Positions 1-11,280 of a stretch of DNA of 64,000 nt are shown piece after piece. Source of the DNA: Siphonodentalium dalli (taxonomy: Eukaryota > Mollusca > Scaphopoda > Gadilida > Siphonodentaliidae); contig CP136066.1 in NCBI GenBank assembly GCA_032622095.1, positions 63,210,609-63,274,608 of the forward strand. The letters are read 5' to 3'. The translations under genes and the position numbers were made by a program. Position 1 is the first letter of the stretch; each line of letters starts with the position of its first letter. Below the pieces are notes generated by a model. It saw only the letters and a program-made list of their open reading frames with translations, was not told the origin of the DNA and made no database searches.

Positions 1-1292
1 GATATGTCGTCGCGTGGCAAGAAATTGATTTTCCGGCAAACCAAAAACATCAAAAATGAATTTTTTTTCTTTAAATCAGTTAAGCTAATTGACACGCTAA
101 GTAGCACAGACAGGATATTTGTCATGGGATCCCAACAGAGCTCGCAACGGGATTTATGTCTCGTAAAAAGGCAATTTACATGTTATAACTCAATAATAAA
201 AAACACCCCTAGTTGACATTTTAATATGTTTAGCACCATATACTTCTTGTCCGTCGGTTCCATTTGTCAAAGGAGTATTTTCGGTAGGTATGACGAACGG
301 GGCGATTCATCTGATATGCGTTGGGGAGGGGTTGAAAGATGGGGAGAAAAGTAGACGAAATTCCATTCTAGGTCGTTCCAGACCGTTCCAGGCTCGGTAT
401 CCATACAAATTGAGGCGCGTTAGCCTGACTGGTGCTATGGTATCAATAAAAGGGACGCATTAGGGATATTCGAGCTGAAATCAAACACGAAATTGACAGG
501 GATGCGACCGTGAGAGGGGGTTGAAGAAAACGGAGAATAAGTAGACGACGATTTGTCGTCGCGTGGCAAGAAATTGATTTTCCGGCAAACCAAAAACATC
601 CAAAATGAATTTTTTTTTTAAATCAGTTAAGCTAATTGACACGCTTGGTAGCAGAGACACGATATTTGTCATGGGATCCCAAGAGAGCTCGCAACGGGAT
701 TTATGTCTCGTAAAAAGGCAATTTACATGTTATAACTTGATAATAAAAAACACCCCTATAGTTGATATTTTAATATGTTTAGCACCATATACTTCATTCC
801 CGTCGGTTCCATTTGTCAAAGAAGTATTTTCTGTAGGTATTGCGAACGGAGGGAATCATCTGACATGCGTTTGGGAGGGGTTAAAAGATAGGGAGAAAGG
901 TAGACGAAATAATTCCATTCTAGGTCGTTCCAGAGCATTCCAGGCTCGGTATCCATAAAAAATGAGGCGCGTTAACCTGACTGGTGCTATGCTATCAATA
1001 TAAGGGATGCATTAGAAATATTCGAGCTGAAATCAGGCACAAAATTGACAGGGATGCGGCCGTGAGAGGGGGTTGGAAAAAAAACGGAGAATAAGTAGAG
1101 ACGATATGTCGTCGCGTGACAAGAAATTGATTTTCCGGCAAACCAAAAACATCCAAAATGAATTTTTTTCTTTAAATCAGTTAAGCTAATTGACACGCTT
1201 AGTAGCACAGACATGATATTTGTCATGGGATCCCAAGAGAGCTCGCAAGGGATTTCTGTCTCGTAAAAAGGCAATTTACATGTTACAACTCA
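1..1292. repeat. ~550-bp tandem repeat, at least 2.3 copies, cut by window edge
   Basis: The block beginning GATATGTCGTCGCGTGGCAA at 1 recurs at about 549 and 1103, giving a period near 550 bp. The last copy stops near 1292, after the word TTACATGTTACAACTC. Copies differ by scattered substitutions and small indels, and short open frames on both strands simply repeat with the unit, so I do not call them genes. The array may continue left of the window. It could be a satellite or the inner part of a transposon; nothing in it names a family. Confidence 0.85.
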
Positions 1293-1296
1293 ATAA

Positions 1297-1350
1297 CTGC
1301 ACTCAAATTATTTGCACCCAGATCTCACATATTTAAAGATAAATAATTGT
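1297..1350 (+). repeat. Dispersed repeat, inverted copy at 6958-7010
   Basis: The stretch starting TGCACTCAAATTATTTGCAC and containing GATCTCACATATTTAAAGAT matches the reverse complement of 6958-7010. It is short and of unknown class. It may be the eroded end of a mobile element, since it sits directly next to the 550-bp tandem array. Confidence 0.55.
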
Positions 1351-1640
1351 TAAATGAATCAGCTAAGGGCGGATACACACATGCATGTAATTTATGTATG
1401 AAACATCCATGTATTTTACATGGTCACAACCAATCATTGATAGCATTAGTCGCATGCCCGCGATCGGACAATTTCAACAGGCGAGACAAGTGAGCAGTTA
1501 TAAGCCATTATCAAACTAACTTCTATCAAGAAATTGAATTTGTCAATGTAAACAAAAGCAAAACAAAGTTACTTTCCTGGCGTTTGTTTAGTTTTCCTGA
1601 TATGGAAATAATAAAGAGCGTTTATATAAATTTTGTGCGA

Positions 1641-2234
1641 TTAAAGGGGTGCTGTACGCCATTTTCATTAAATTTCCGGTGATAACAACGATCTAATATC
1701 GATAATATATATAAACATAAGTAATTTGAGTCGAAGATGTATTCTGTAAACGCTCAGGTTAATAGGCTATCTTAAAATTTAATAATATAATAGTTAATTA
1801 TTTGATATAAATTGAATTTATGACTGGAGCCATAAAATGGCGTCAACTAAATTTCCATGTAGACGACGTAATCAAATAAAGCAATTGAGGGATACTGGAT
1901 TGTTAAACCGATCGCACACACGATCGTTTAAACATTATGATGATACGGGGAGACAACTCAAGCCACTCACTGACTAGTGACGATACATACAATAACTTAA
2001 ATGAGAATATGGGACAAGTATGCATATAATATAACTATTATTTGATTCATTTGGTTGAAAACTGTACAAAAATTACTCGACAACGACAATTTGTATTTTT
2101 GCATTCCGGTAAATTTGCCATCCGTAACACTACTTCGTACTCAACAGACTTTCAAATAATGGAAAAATTGTTACCTTATTCTCCAGCTCGGAGACTATAG
2201 AAACAACAACATATTGGGTACAGTATCCCTTTAA
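1641..2234 (+). mobile_element. TTAA-flanked MITE (piggyBac-like), copy 1
   Basis: Flanked by TTAA at 1641-1644 and 2231-2234. The left terminus reads AGGGGTGCTGTACGCCA. The right terminus is its degraded inverted counterpart (GGGTACAGTATCCCT). About 590 bp long with no transposase. A second copy of the same family lies in opposite orientation at 12834-13400, and the two align over nearly their whole length, including the words TAACACTACTTCGTACTCAA and CGATCGCACACACGATCG. A TTAA target duplication plus short inverted ends is the piggyBac-superfamily signature, so mobilisation by a piggyBac transposase elsewhere is the likely explanation. Confidence 0.8.
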
Positions 2235-2278
2235 CCAATAGAAACATATTAAATTATTTATATTAAATTATTTTAATT

Positions 2279-2640
2279 TTGATTTCCAGCTCAACTCATC
2301 AAAAACTCACGCCTGGACTGTTCACTATGTTCTGTCCCCATGGAATATGTCTGGGGTTTCAGGTTATGCTGTCCTGCGCGTCTCCGCAGACGGCATTTGA
2401 CATTTTAATGCGACGATTCAGGAGAATTCCATCAAAGATCATATACGATAATAGCTGCAAATTACATTTGTACACACTACTTAGAGAACCGGCACGATTC
2501 AAACATTGTATATTTTATGTGGATATAATGCATTTCCGTGGCCACATAGGGTGTACATTATGATACAGCATGCGTGGATGTGTTACTAGGAACAGGCGCA
2601 AATGTTTAATTAGGCACTGCCCATTTGTCTGGTCCTAATC
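2279..2640 (+). pseudogene. KDZ-type (Kyakuja-Dileera-Zisupton) transposase fragment
   Basis: An open frame of about 94 codons reads LTPGLFTMFCPHGICLGFQV near its start, then IIYDNSCKLHLYTLLREP, then FYVDIMHFRGHIGC. The C-P-H-G, YDNxCKLH-Y and VDxxHxxGHxGC motifs in this order are what I associate with the DDE-type transposases of the KDZ class that are widespread in invertebrates. The frame has no convincing ATG; a TTTCCAG just before it could be a splice acceptor. A TGA follows GCTL, and the same frame then resumes with YSMRGC, so the fragment is interrupted and has lost the rest of a protein that is normally many hundreds of residues long. It lies directly downstream of the TTAA MITE but is not part of it. 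The family name is from motif memory; a profile search would settle it. Confidence 0.6.
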
Positions 2641-2904
2641 CGATTCACACACGATGTGATCATAATTACCAACACGCGTCTTAGAAGCCCATGCCTGTTT
2701 GTGACAACATGTAATCCAATTCCACCCGACTCCGGCGCGTTAAAGGGAGTAAACCACGCCCATGCGCCTTTGTGACAATCTTGATGACATCTGCGCCTTT
2801 GCGCAGGCCAATAAGATGTTCTTTTGTGCTGTAAATCACACTAACCCGCCGTGCTCCTTTGTGGTATATGAGGCTAATTACATATATGCTCATACAGAAA
2901 ATTA
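2641..2904. other. No gene seen
   Basis: Contains small imperfect repeats of a GCGCCTTTGTGAC-like word (around 2700-2850) but no coding or structural signal that I can support. Confidence 0.4.
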
Positions 2905-3560
2905 TTTTAAAAAAAATTCATGTCGAAAAGCCCATAACTCAGGGAAAAATCATTGGATCAAACTCAAATTCGAACTTGACCTGTATTTTGATATGAACGA
3001 CCAACAAAAAAACAGAATGTTCAATTAAACAATCCACATGACTTATTATCCGGAAACCAAAGAAAAAACAAGAAAAAATTGAATTTTCTAAGTCGAAAAG
3101 CCCATAACTTTGAGAAAAATCATCGGATCAAAAACTCAAATTCGAACTTGACCTGTATTTTGACATCAATGACTAATAAAAAAGCGTCAATTGAGCAGTC
3201 CAAACTTGAGTTATCATCCGGAAACCAAAGAAAAAAGAAGGAAAATTTATTTTTCTAAGTCGAAAAAAGTCCATAACTCATCCGGAAACCGAAAAAGTGA
3301 GACATTTTCTAAGTTAAAAAAAAGTTGAAATAAATCCATAAAAGAACATCAGAATTGCAGAGCACCTGTGTTCTTGGATGAGACACATACATACCAAGTT
3401 TCAATCAAATCGGATGCTCATTACTAGAGTTATTCGGGGGAAATAAATCCTGTCTGATATCTGTTGCTGTTTTTCACGAAAAGGTTTTCATTTCGAAAAG
3501 TGGATTTGAGTCCGTCGATTTTATACTTGATTTGTTTCTCGTCATATCAGGGTCATCCAA
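2905..3560 (+). repeat. ~170-bp tandem repeats, pearl/Helitron-like core
   Basis: The words AAGTCGAAAAGCCCATAACT, AAATTCGAACTTGACCTGTA and TCATCCGGAAACC recur at about 2920, 3090 and 3260, giving two full and one shortened copy. The tail (3330-3560) contains ACCAAGTTTCAATCAAATCG, a typical companion of this repeat class. A related array is at 41040-41730. Bivalve pearl elements (non-autonomous, Helitron-related) carry tandem core repeats of about this length; the assignment is by resemblance only. Confidence 0.6.
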
Positions 3561-4431
3561 AATAAAAATAATATGTGCAGCCACGAGTGTTTAATGTCCC
3601 ATTACCAATCCGATACGGTGCTCTCATGCATTGAATAACAGGCATTGGAAACTTAAGACAGACAATACCGGTTCGTTGAGATTCCTCGGATAGTTTCAGA
3701 GCGAGTTCGTGTGATAACATTCAATTGGGATTTCCATGCAAATATCCATTACAGGGCCAAAAAATTAATGCAGGTACAGCATTGAAAGTAAAAAGAGTGA
3801 CACCCCCCCCCCCCCAATTTTCACCCATAATTTACATAACTGTATATGATTCACAAACCAAAGGTTGAACAAGTTCCTAACTGTCACAATTTTAGCTTGT
3901 AAACGCTTGATTTCTAACATTTTGGACCATAATCCATGATTGGGGAGGGGATGCCTATCATTTGTTTATGTCAGCTTCCGGTGGGCAAGACATGGTACCT
4001 CTTATAGTGGACTCAAGTGTCATTGGGCATCCCCTCTTTACTCACATAATGTGGGTCATACAAAGCAAGTAGTGTTATCATAATTAGTAATCTCACACAT
4101 CAATCGATTAATCAAATACCTAACTAAGGGATTTAGTTGAATGTATCAGCCGGGGTTATCTGGGCATGGATGTACAATATGTTTAACATACATATTCCAT
4201 ACTTGTAAATTTTGCGTATACATATATAACACAAGAGAGGAAAGGTGACGTAGTTGGGAACTCGTAGAGCTAGACAACCCTTTTCCCGAATGAAGACGCA
4301 CATCAACACCGCCTTCTGTACTCGCTCGTAGCAAACAGACACGACATAAATGACTGTCGACTACAATATTTATAAGTCAGAAGTGGCTTCGTGGCTTCGT
4401 TGGTGGGGGCCATGACTCAGGGTGCTGCATG
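3561..4431. other. Intergenic, no gene seen
   Basis: No long frame with recognisable motifs on either strand. Holds a poly-C run near 3804-3815 and a TGGCTTCG direct doublet near 4384-4399. Confidence 0.5.
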
Positions 4432-5225
4432 CCCCCACCCCCCATATAAAAATGTACTTGGGTAAATCCACCCAGGTTTTTTGCGCCGAAACCCAGGTAT
4501 AAATCTATCTACCAAGACATCCACCAACCATTAAGACCCCGTGAAACCTGGATTTTACCATGATATACCCACCTGAGACTGGATAAAAACCCTGGTATGG
4601 ATAAACCTGGGTGTAATTACCCAGGTGACCACACCCATGTGCACCCTACTTGGGTGTTTCCCACCCAGGTGTACCCTGGTGTTTCCTACCTGGGTGTTTC
4701 CCACCCAGGTTACCTTGGTGTTATTCACCCAGGTGTACCCTGGTGTTTCCTACCTGTGTGTTTCCCACCCAGGTGTACCTAGGTGTTATTCACCCAGTTG
4801 TACCCTGATGTTTCATACCTGGGTGTTTCCCACCCATGTGTGCCTTGGTGTTATTCACCCAGGTGTACCCTGATGTGTCCTACCTGGGTGTTCCCCACCC
4901 AGGTGTACCTTGATGTTTCCAACCCAGGTGTACCTTGGTGTTTTCTTACGCCGATGTACCTTGGTGTTTTCTTACCCAGGTGGATTTCCCATCGAGATGC
5001 ACATGGGTTAGAAAACCCCAAGGTACACCCAGGTAAGGAAACACCAATGTTCACCTGGGCAGGAAAACACCAAGGTACACCTGGGTAAGAAAACACCAAG
5101 GTACACCTGGGTAAGAAAACACCAAGGTACAACTGGGTGGGAAACACCAAGGTACACATGGGTATGAAACACCAAGGAACACCTGGGTGAATAACCCCAA
5201 GGTACACCTGGGTTGGGATACCAAA
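4432..5225. repeat. CCCAGGTGTACC fold-back minisatellite
   Basis: From about 4620 to 4975 the strand repeats variants of CACCCAGGTGTACCYTGGTG with a TTTCC or TTATT spacer. From about 5010 to 5220 the same unit appears in reverse complement (GGTACACCTGGGTAAGAAAA). The array is therefore two oppositely oriented halves around a short centre near 4985-5010 and could fold into a long hairpin. A less regular leader (4432-4620) contains related CCCAGGT words. Proline/cysteine-rich open frames on both strands are by-products of the repeat. Related, more diverged sequence occurs at 18895-19165 and 28110-28185. Confidence 0.85.
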
Positions 5226-6119
5226 GTGAAATGATGAGGATGGCAATGAAGTAGATTTTGATGGGATGCAGGGGTATTGTTATCAAGGAGTTGTTTTAGT
5301 ATAATAGAACATTAAGGAAACTGATTGTGCAGCAATACAAGTTTATTCAAGGACAACAAACTAACTAAAGATAAAATACATGTATAGAAACACATGTAAT
5401 ATATAAATATATAAACTGATTAAACTGCATGGGTTAAAACTTACTGACAACAAGAGTTGGGTTAAAATTTTGATTAAAAAACACTTGCAAATTCCCTCTT
5501 CATACATGTATATGGTATGTTAGGCAAGTTACATGTACATGTAGTTGCAATGTATACCGGTACATGACATACCGGTGGACACAAAAACACATTATTTAAG
5601 TTCCAATGTCATTTACCAGAATACATGTACATGTTGTACCTTGCAACTACATCTACAGTGAGGTAGTGTTGTCTCATTTAAACTTTCTAAATGGGTTTCT
5701 CCCTTTGAATGACATAAACTAATGTGAGTATACACATGAGCTGTGATGTGAAATAGACACCAACAAATTATTTCTTAGTCTGAGGACATGTTTCCTGTCA
5801 TTATCTTACTGCTTACAAATATAGATTTGTAATAGTGTGCTATAATGCTCCAGAAATAGTCATATTTTGTCCTGGTTCATAAGAACACATTATTTTTTAG
5901 TGTTAGAAGGACATGTTGCCTGTTATTATTTGACTCATAAACCCCCAAATGTACATGTAAACAGAACATTTGGGAAAGAGACACACCCTCTTTATCCTTT
6001 TTTATATCAGTAGCAATTGATCAGATAGCAAAATATGCTATAAAAAATAGATTTCAGATGGTAGAGATTAAACAATCACATTAATTGCACCAACTCGAAA
6101 CAGTTAACATACCCTGTAG
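5226..6119. other. AT-rich intergenic with ACATGTA words
   Basis: No coding signal. Palindromic ACATGTA words cluster at about 5383-5640, and the word TGTAGTTGCAA near 5538 has its inverse near 5640 (TTGCAACTACA). A similar phrase 'ACACATTATTT...' recurs near 5590 and 5885. Confidence 0.5.
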
Positions 6120-6560
6120 AATCCAGACTATGATCAAGGAGGGTGTCACACACACCCCCACCCCGCTTTGGTATGCGATATTCAGGCAATTTTCAGGTGG
6201 TATGCTATATACATACCCAATGTTATCTGGTACCCGGATTTCACACAGTAATATAACCGGCATTCATGATTCAGCAAAAAGGCTAGTATGCAGATATAAT
6301 ACCGATAGCAGAAAATTATACAAATTTTGAGTGTTTTCCAGCCTAAACAGACCCAAGTGATATATTTTTATCTAATTCAGTCTAATACCTCTTGATATGT
6401 TGATGTTTTGGATACTATTTCAGCAAATGTGAGAAAACTGTGAACTTGTATTCAGTATTCATGGGTGGTACGGGGGTAACACCCTCATAAAGGCCACTCA
6501 CAATTGAATACACCAGTATGGAAGGTGTCACCACCCCCACCCCCAATACCAGTTAATGTA
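6120..6560. repeat. Diverged repeat with GGGTGTCAC / GGTGTCACC words
   Basis: C-rich words following GGGTGTCAC (6138) and GGTGTCACC (6514) recur with similar AT-rich surroundings. The block is too diverged to define ends. No gene. Confidence 0.3.
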
Positions 6561-6764
6561 AAAGGTTGAATCATGCGTACCAGTTACAAGTAAGAAAATA
6601 TTGAATGAAAACTAATATTTCACTAATAATATAGTTTTCATATACATGTACTAGTATTTGCTGAAGTTGTATCCATAACTTCTACATATACTATAGATAA
6701 TAGACTGAATTACATCATAAATGTCATTTGGGCTGGTAAATAGTAAAACAAAATTAATTTTGTG

Positions 6765-6890
6765 CCAGAAAATCTGCGAACCGGCCTTTTTGTTGAATCC
6801 TGAATACCGGTTGAACTGTGCAAATGAATCCCGACTACCAAATTAGCAGAGGGGTATGAATCATGCGTACCGCCTGAAATTTGTACATAA
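6765..6890 (-). repeat. Dispersed repeat, inverted copy at 19880-19995
   Basis: The words GCGAACCGGCCTTTTTGTT, ACCGGTTGAACTGTGCA and ACCAAATTAGCAGA match the reverse complement of 19880-19995 (GGTTAACCGGTATGC, AAAAGGCCGGTTCG, TGCTAATTTGGTA). Class unknown. Confidence 0.6.
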
Positions 6891-7204
6891 ATGTTTTCAA
6901 TTTACTTCACTTACAAGTACACGTACTTGCACATGTAGCTGATTAACCTAACAATTTTTTCATCTTTAAATATGTGAGATCCAACCGGAAATCATTTGAG
7001 TACTGTGCATTAGTCCTGGAGTCTGATAACCTGGGTGTTTAATAGTCCCACTGTTTGGTTATTATACAGTGTATATTGTCTCAAAATGTGTAATCTTAAT
7101 GCCCAGTTTATAGCGAGGCAGTCAGGTCACAAAATTTCGTCCCCAAAGCATCAGTACATGTATACATAAACTATCAATTGCATAAATATTGAATTAATTT
7201 GTGT

Positions 7205-7860
7205 ACATTTTTATGGGCAATACATGTTATGTCATGAGTAATTTATTTTGTATGAGGGTAATACCATTACCATACATGTACATTTGTATATAACTAAAAT
7301 TAATGTGTTGTAAAACACAATCAATTCTTTCAAACCCGGGTACCATGAATTGAACCGTTGGACCATTTGAACCCTCAATCTATTGAACTTCCTGACAATC
7401 GAACTACTAGTAATGAACACTCTGACTAACGCACTGTACATGATTGAGTTAATGGTTATGTGACCTCAGGAATTGGTCCAAGTAATTTTTCTGATTTACT
7501 AGTACATGTAAATGTCATTTAAATTGTTCCAATTGTATATCGACAATACATGTTAAGTATCAAGTAAATAACTTTGTACGACAGTAATTGATACTCTCAA
7601 CCCGGATAACACTGAACCTTTGGACTATTGAACCCTCAAACTATTAAACTTCTTGACAATCGAACCCATCGGACTACTAGTAACGAACACTCGGACTAAC
7701 GCACTATCATTCAATCATCATAAATATGATTGAGGTACATGTAATAATGTACATGTACATGATTGAGGTAATGGTTCTGTGACCCTATGAATTGGTCCAA
7801 GCTATATTCTGCTTTAAATGTCAATCAAATTGTCCCCATTGTATGGACTTATCGATTTTT
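7205..7860 (+). repeat. ~310-bp tandem duplication, 2+ copies
   Basis: GACAATCGAAC...GGACTACTAG, GAACACTCGGACTAACGCAC and GTGACCTC..GAATTGGTCCAAG recur at a spacing of about 260-320 bp (copies near 7210-7500, 7520-7780 and a partial at 7760-7860). The copies are diverged by perhaps a fifth. No coding signal. Confidence 0.65.
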
Positions 7861-8983
7861 GGTTTTCATGAATTTCATCCAAAAAGCCAAATTACACTGA
7901 GGAACTATACACATGTAAATGTATTAAAAGCCCCCCATTTGCAACGAGGGGCTGCAAATGAGTAAGGCAGTGATGCAGTGTGCAACTGCACCAATTCTAT
8001 AATCTAAACCCACAAAGTGACATATAATGGTCTATCCCTAAATAGAACATATGGTACATGTACGTCATGGTAAGTACTGTAAAACATTATCTGGTGAAAG
8101 GCTGTCATGAGAAAAATTAATGTGGTGTACCACGGTTGAAACACTGCAGTAATTCACTTGGTTACAGCTGTTAACAAAATTATTACTGCAGTAAGATTTA
8201 ATACCAGCGGATACTGCATTAGTGTTGAAATGGCTTGGGTTTTTCATAGTTGACTAATCGACAATAAAAAATCAAGTCGGAGTAGACTAATCGACCCATT
8301 TCCATGGAAAACTTTCAATTTACTATCTGGTTATTGAGTTAAAATCAATGAGAGATAACTGTGGTTCCCATTTTGTGTGGGACGTAATGATTCATTGTAT
8401 TGGGATGCACTGTGACTATCAATGATACACGTATCATAGCATGTGTATTGTGATACAGGAAATCAAGTAATATTTGAAGATGGGAATGTGTTAACTTGAG
8501 CAAAACCAGCAATTTCCAAAGTTTAAATGCCTATTATGTGTATTAACTCATATAGCTAACTATTAATGGCACTCAATCAGATTTGAATGTCCCCATATAA
8601 TCAGATTCCAACAACAACAACATTTTTTTAAATGCTGCTTCATTTATCAGAATCAATTAATTGCCCAAAAATAATGCTAACCACTGTCAACTACATGCAT
8701 AGTATAAAATTGCCCGATACGTGATATTTATCAACATGTTGTTCGATGAAATTTGGCCTTATTATCAACACAAAGCCTCTTGATTTTAGAGTTATCCATT
8801 TTCATCCCCAATTTGATCTGAGACTGTCGGCTCATGAAATTTTTCTGGGCCACTTATAAGTCTCGATTGTGAAAATTATTAAGATTTCAAAGATCAATAT
8901 CTAATAACTCTGAGCTTTGATACATGTAGGTGGGTTCCTCGACTTGATTCAAATAATTTTTACCCCGGAATCCTTATACATGT

Positions 8984-9082
8984 AAATAGTAATTGAGGGG
9001 CACTTAATCGGATTATGCATCTTTAAACTGTATTTGAATTTAAAGATGCATAATCCGATTAAGGGCCCCCTCAATTACTATT
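8984..9082. repeat. Near-perfect long palindrome
   Basis: AATAGTAATTGAGGGG and the following AATCGGATTATGCATCTTT are mirrored after a loop of about 15 bases (ACTGTATTTGAAT region). The arms are roughly 40 bases with very few mismatches. It marks the junction between the outer and inner TTAA elements. Confidence 0.85.
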
Positions 9083-9098
9083 TATTTGGACTTGAAGG

Positions 9099-9586
9099 TT
9101 AAAGGTACTCAATCCGAACAGAGGGTCCCCATCTCAACAGATTCCAACAACAACAATCCGATCAGATGGTCCTATATTACTATTTCTTTGGCTTTGGGGG
9201 TAAAAAATATTTGATTCGAGTCGAGGAACCCATCAAACAAAGCTCAGAGTTATTAGATATTGATTTTTGAAATTTGTTATTTACTCGAGATGAGTACTAA
9301 TAATTGCCTTCAACTGTCGTAATCTGCTCGGGATGTGTACACCAAAATCTATTCAAACAGACAAGGATGGATAACTCTAAAATCAAGTGGTAATAATAAC
9401 GCAATTTTGACTGAGTTCTGGGCCAGAAAGTATTCCCGATAATGAAAAATAATAGATTTCTAAAATCGATATCTAAAAAATCTGAGCTTTGGTGGGTGAC
9501 TTCCTCGACTTGAATCAAATATTTTTGACCCCCGAAGCCATTGAAATAGTAATTTAGAGGAGTTTTATCGGATTGGGTACCTTTAA
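9099..9586. mobile_element. TTAA-flanked palindromic element (GGTACTCAATC family), inner copy
   Basis: TTAA (9099-9102) + AGGTACTCAATCCGA at the left, GGATTGGGTACCT + TTAA (9583-9586) at the right. The arms fold on each other through the shared words GAGTCGAGGAAC and CTCAGAGTTATTAGATATTG. Non-coding; inserted into a relative. Confidence 0.75.
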
Positions 9587-10159
9587 AAAATATCCGGTTC
9601 GAGTCGAGGAACCCACCTATCAAAACTCAGAGTTTTGGATATCAATTTTTGAAATATACTATTTATACGATCAAGAATTATTAGTGGCCCTGAAAACAGT
9701 CGACGAGCCGACGGTCTCAGACCAAATTTCAGATGAAGATCGATAACTCTAAAATCAAGAGGCTTTCAGTTAATAAGGCCACATTTTTTAGAACAACATG
9801 TTGATAAATAACACATGTTGGGCATATCTGATTATATGGGGATCATCGAACCAGATTGAGTACCTTTAAAATGAACTGTATCCAGTTATAAACATGTTAA
9901 ACCAGATAATTAATTAGAGCATGCAGTCCCTGTTGACATGCGGTATCCGCTGGTAATCTTACCACAGTAATATTTGTTAACTGTGATAACCAAGTTAATT
10001 GTTTTTTACCACAAAAATTCTGAATTCTATCTCGACATTTTGAAACAATAAAAAAATTCTCTGGTGTGGTTACAATGTCAACTTAAAAAGAAAATCATAT
10101 AAACGTCGCATGAAAAATACAGCCCAACCGCAAATATGAGGTGGACCACGGTCTGTGGC

Positions 10160-11280
10160 GGTATAACTGACTGCGGTTGATCGCATGAACACGCTGGAAT
10201 ACTGCGATAATACCCGGTGGTCAACCTTTAAAGTTGATCAATTAAAGCATAGCTGTAATTTTCCATGTACGCTCTATGGACTTTGTTGGGAAAGAGAATA
10301 TAGCTGTCCGACAATGGATGATATTTCCCCACCTCAGCAGGAGTCGACTACAGAAAAATATACCAAACATACTGGTATTCCGTTAACCCTGATAAGCTAA
10401 GTTAGAAATTTTCCAATCGAAACCTCATAATAAAAAATATAAATTCAGTTCTCAATTTTCGAACACTTCTAGGGAAATTTTTCAAAATTATTGTTAAAAG
10501 ATGCCCATTCGATTTGACACTGTAAATACACCCCTGTTCAAGTGGTCCTGCTAATGGGCTATGATGCGGTTGGGTCCTGCTGAATTGCTATGATGCTGTT
10601 CGGGCAAAGACTTGCCAAAGATGCTGTTAACAAAAGAGTACCGTTATATTTTTTTAATTTGTCCTAATTAAATTACCCCACCCCAGCAACAAGATTGACC
10701 ATTGGTATGTGACTGTTCAACCACATTCAATTACAATGCCGCCGACCGCTGCAATGCCTCATAGTATTTACGGTATTTAGATTAATCGACAACTCCGCTG
10801 TTACAAACAGTACTGTCTTACAGCGCCCACATTTTCTTCTTAAAAGGATATTGGCAGTTCAATAAGATATCGACAAACAAAACTATTGAACATTCTCATG
10901 CAAACATGAATTTTAAATGTACATGTACTAGTACCAGCAGATATTGTATACTAGTATCAACTAGGGATGTAATGATCTTGAATGATGAATCCATGCATTG
11001 TATCGCTATATACACATGTACTATCAAACTATGGTATAAATGACTGCGGTTGATCGATTTGTTATGGACTGCGGTACTAAATACTAGTTGTTAACCTCGA
11101 TAAGGCGGGTTGATTAATTAGGGCACAGCTGATTCGTTTGGAAAGAGAATATAGCTGTCCGGCTAAATGGATAATATTGTCCCACCAAAACAGGCCTCGA
11201 TTACAGAGAAATACACCAAACAAACTGTTAGTCTGATCATACTCTGATCAGTTACGTTAGAATGAATAAATTAAGTATTA
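10160..11280 (+). repeat. Direct duplication, two diverged copies ~870 bp apart
   Basis: GACTGCGGTTGATCG, GGAAAGAGAATATAGCTGTC, the CCCACCNNANCAGG word and AGAAAAATATACCAAACA at 10170-10410 recur in the same order at 11040-11260. The frame over the first copy (10185-10400) is not conserved in the second, so it is not treated as a gene. Confidence 0.7.

Larger units (their letters stand above)
8573..9869. mobile_element. TTAA-flanked palindromic element (GGTACTCAATC family), outer copy
   Basis: TTAA at 8573-8576 is followed by TGGCACTCAATC, and GATTGAGTACCT precedes TTAA at 9866-9869. The arms 8577-9000 and about 9590-9865 are inverted copies (for instance CCTCTTGATTTTAGAGTTATC near 8770 is matched in reverse near 9730-9760). 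The centre is occupied by a second element of the same family (9099-9586). No transposase. A third copy is at 15326-15605. Confidence 0.75.
8060..10160. mobile_element. Composite inverted-repeat element hosting a nested TTAA element
   Basis: The outer arms 8100-8235 and about 9930-10075 are inverted copies: CAGCGGATACTGCAT near 8210 matches ATGCGGTATCCGCTG near 9939, and AACTTGGTTA-type words match across. Between them lies a complete TTAA-flanked element (8573-9869). The outer ends are eroded, so the class is open. Confidence 0.5.

Noticed and set aside
4597-5286. Several overlapping proline/cysteine/valine-rich open frames
   Set aside because: They are translations of the CCCAGGTGTACC minisatellite on both strands, and their periodicity follows the DNA repeat.
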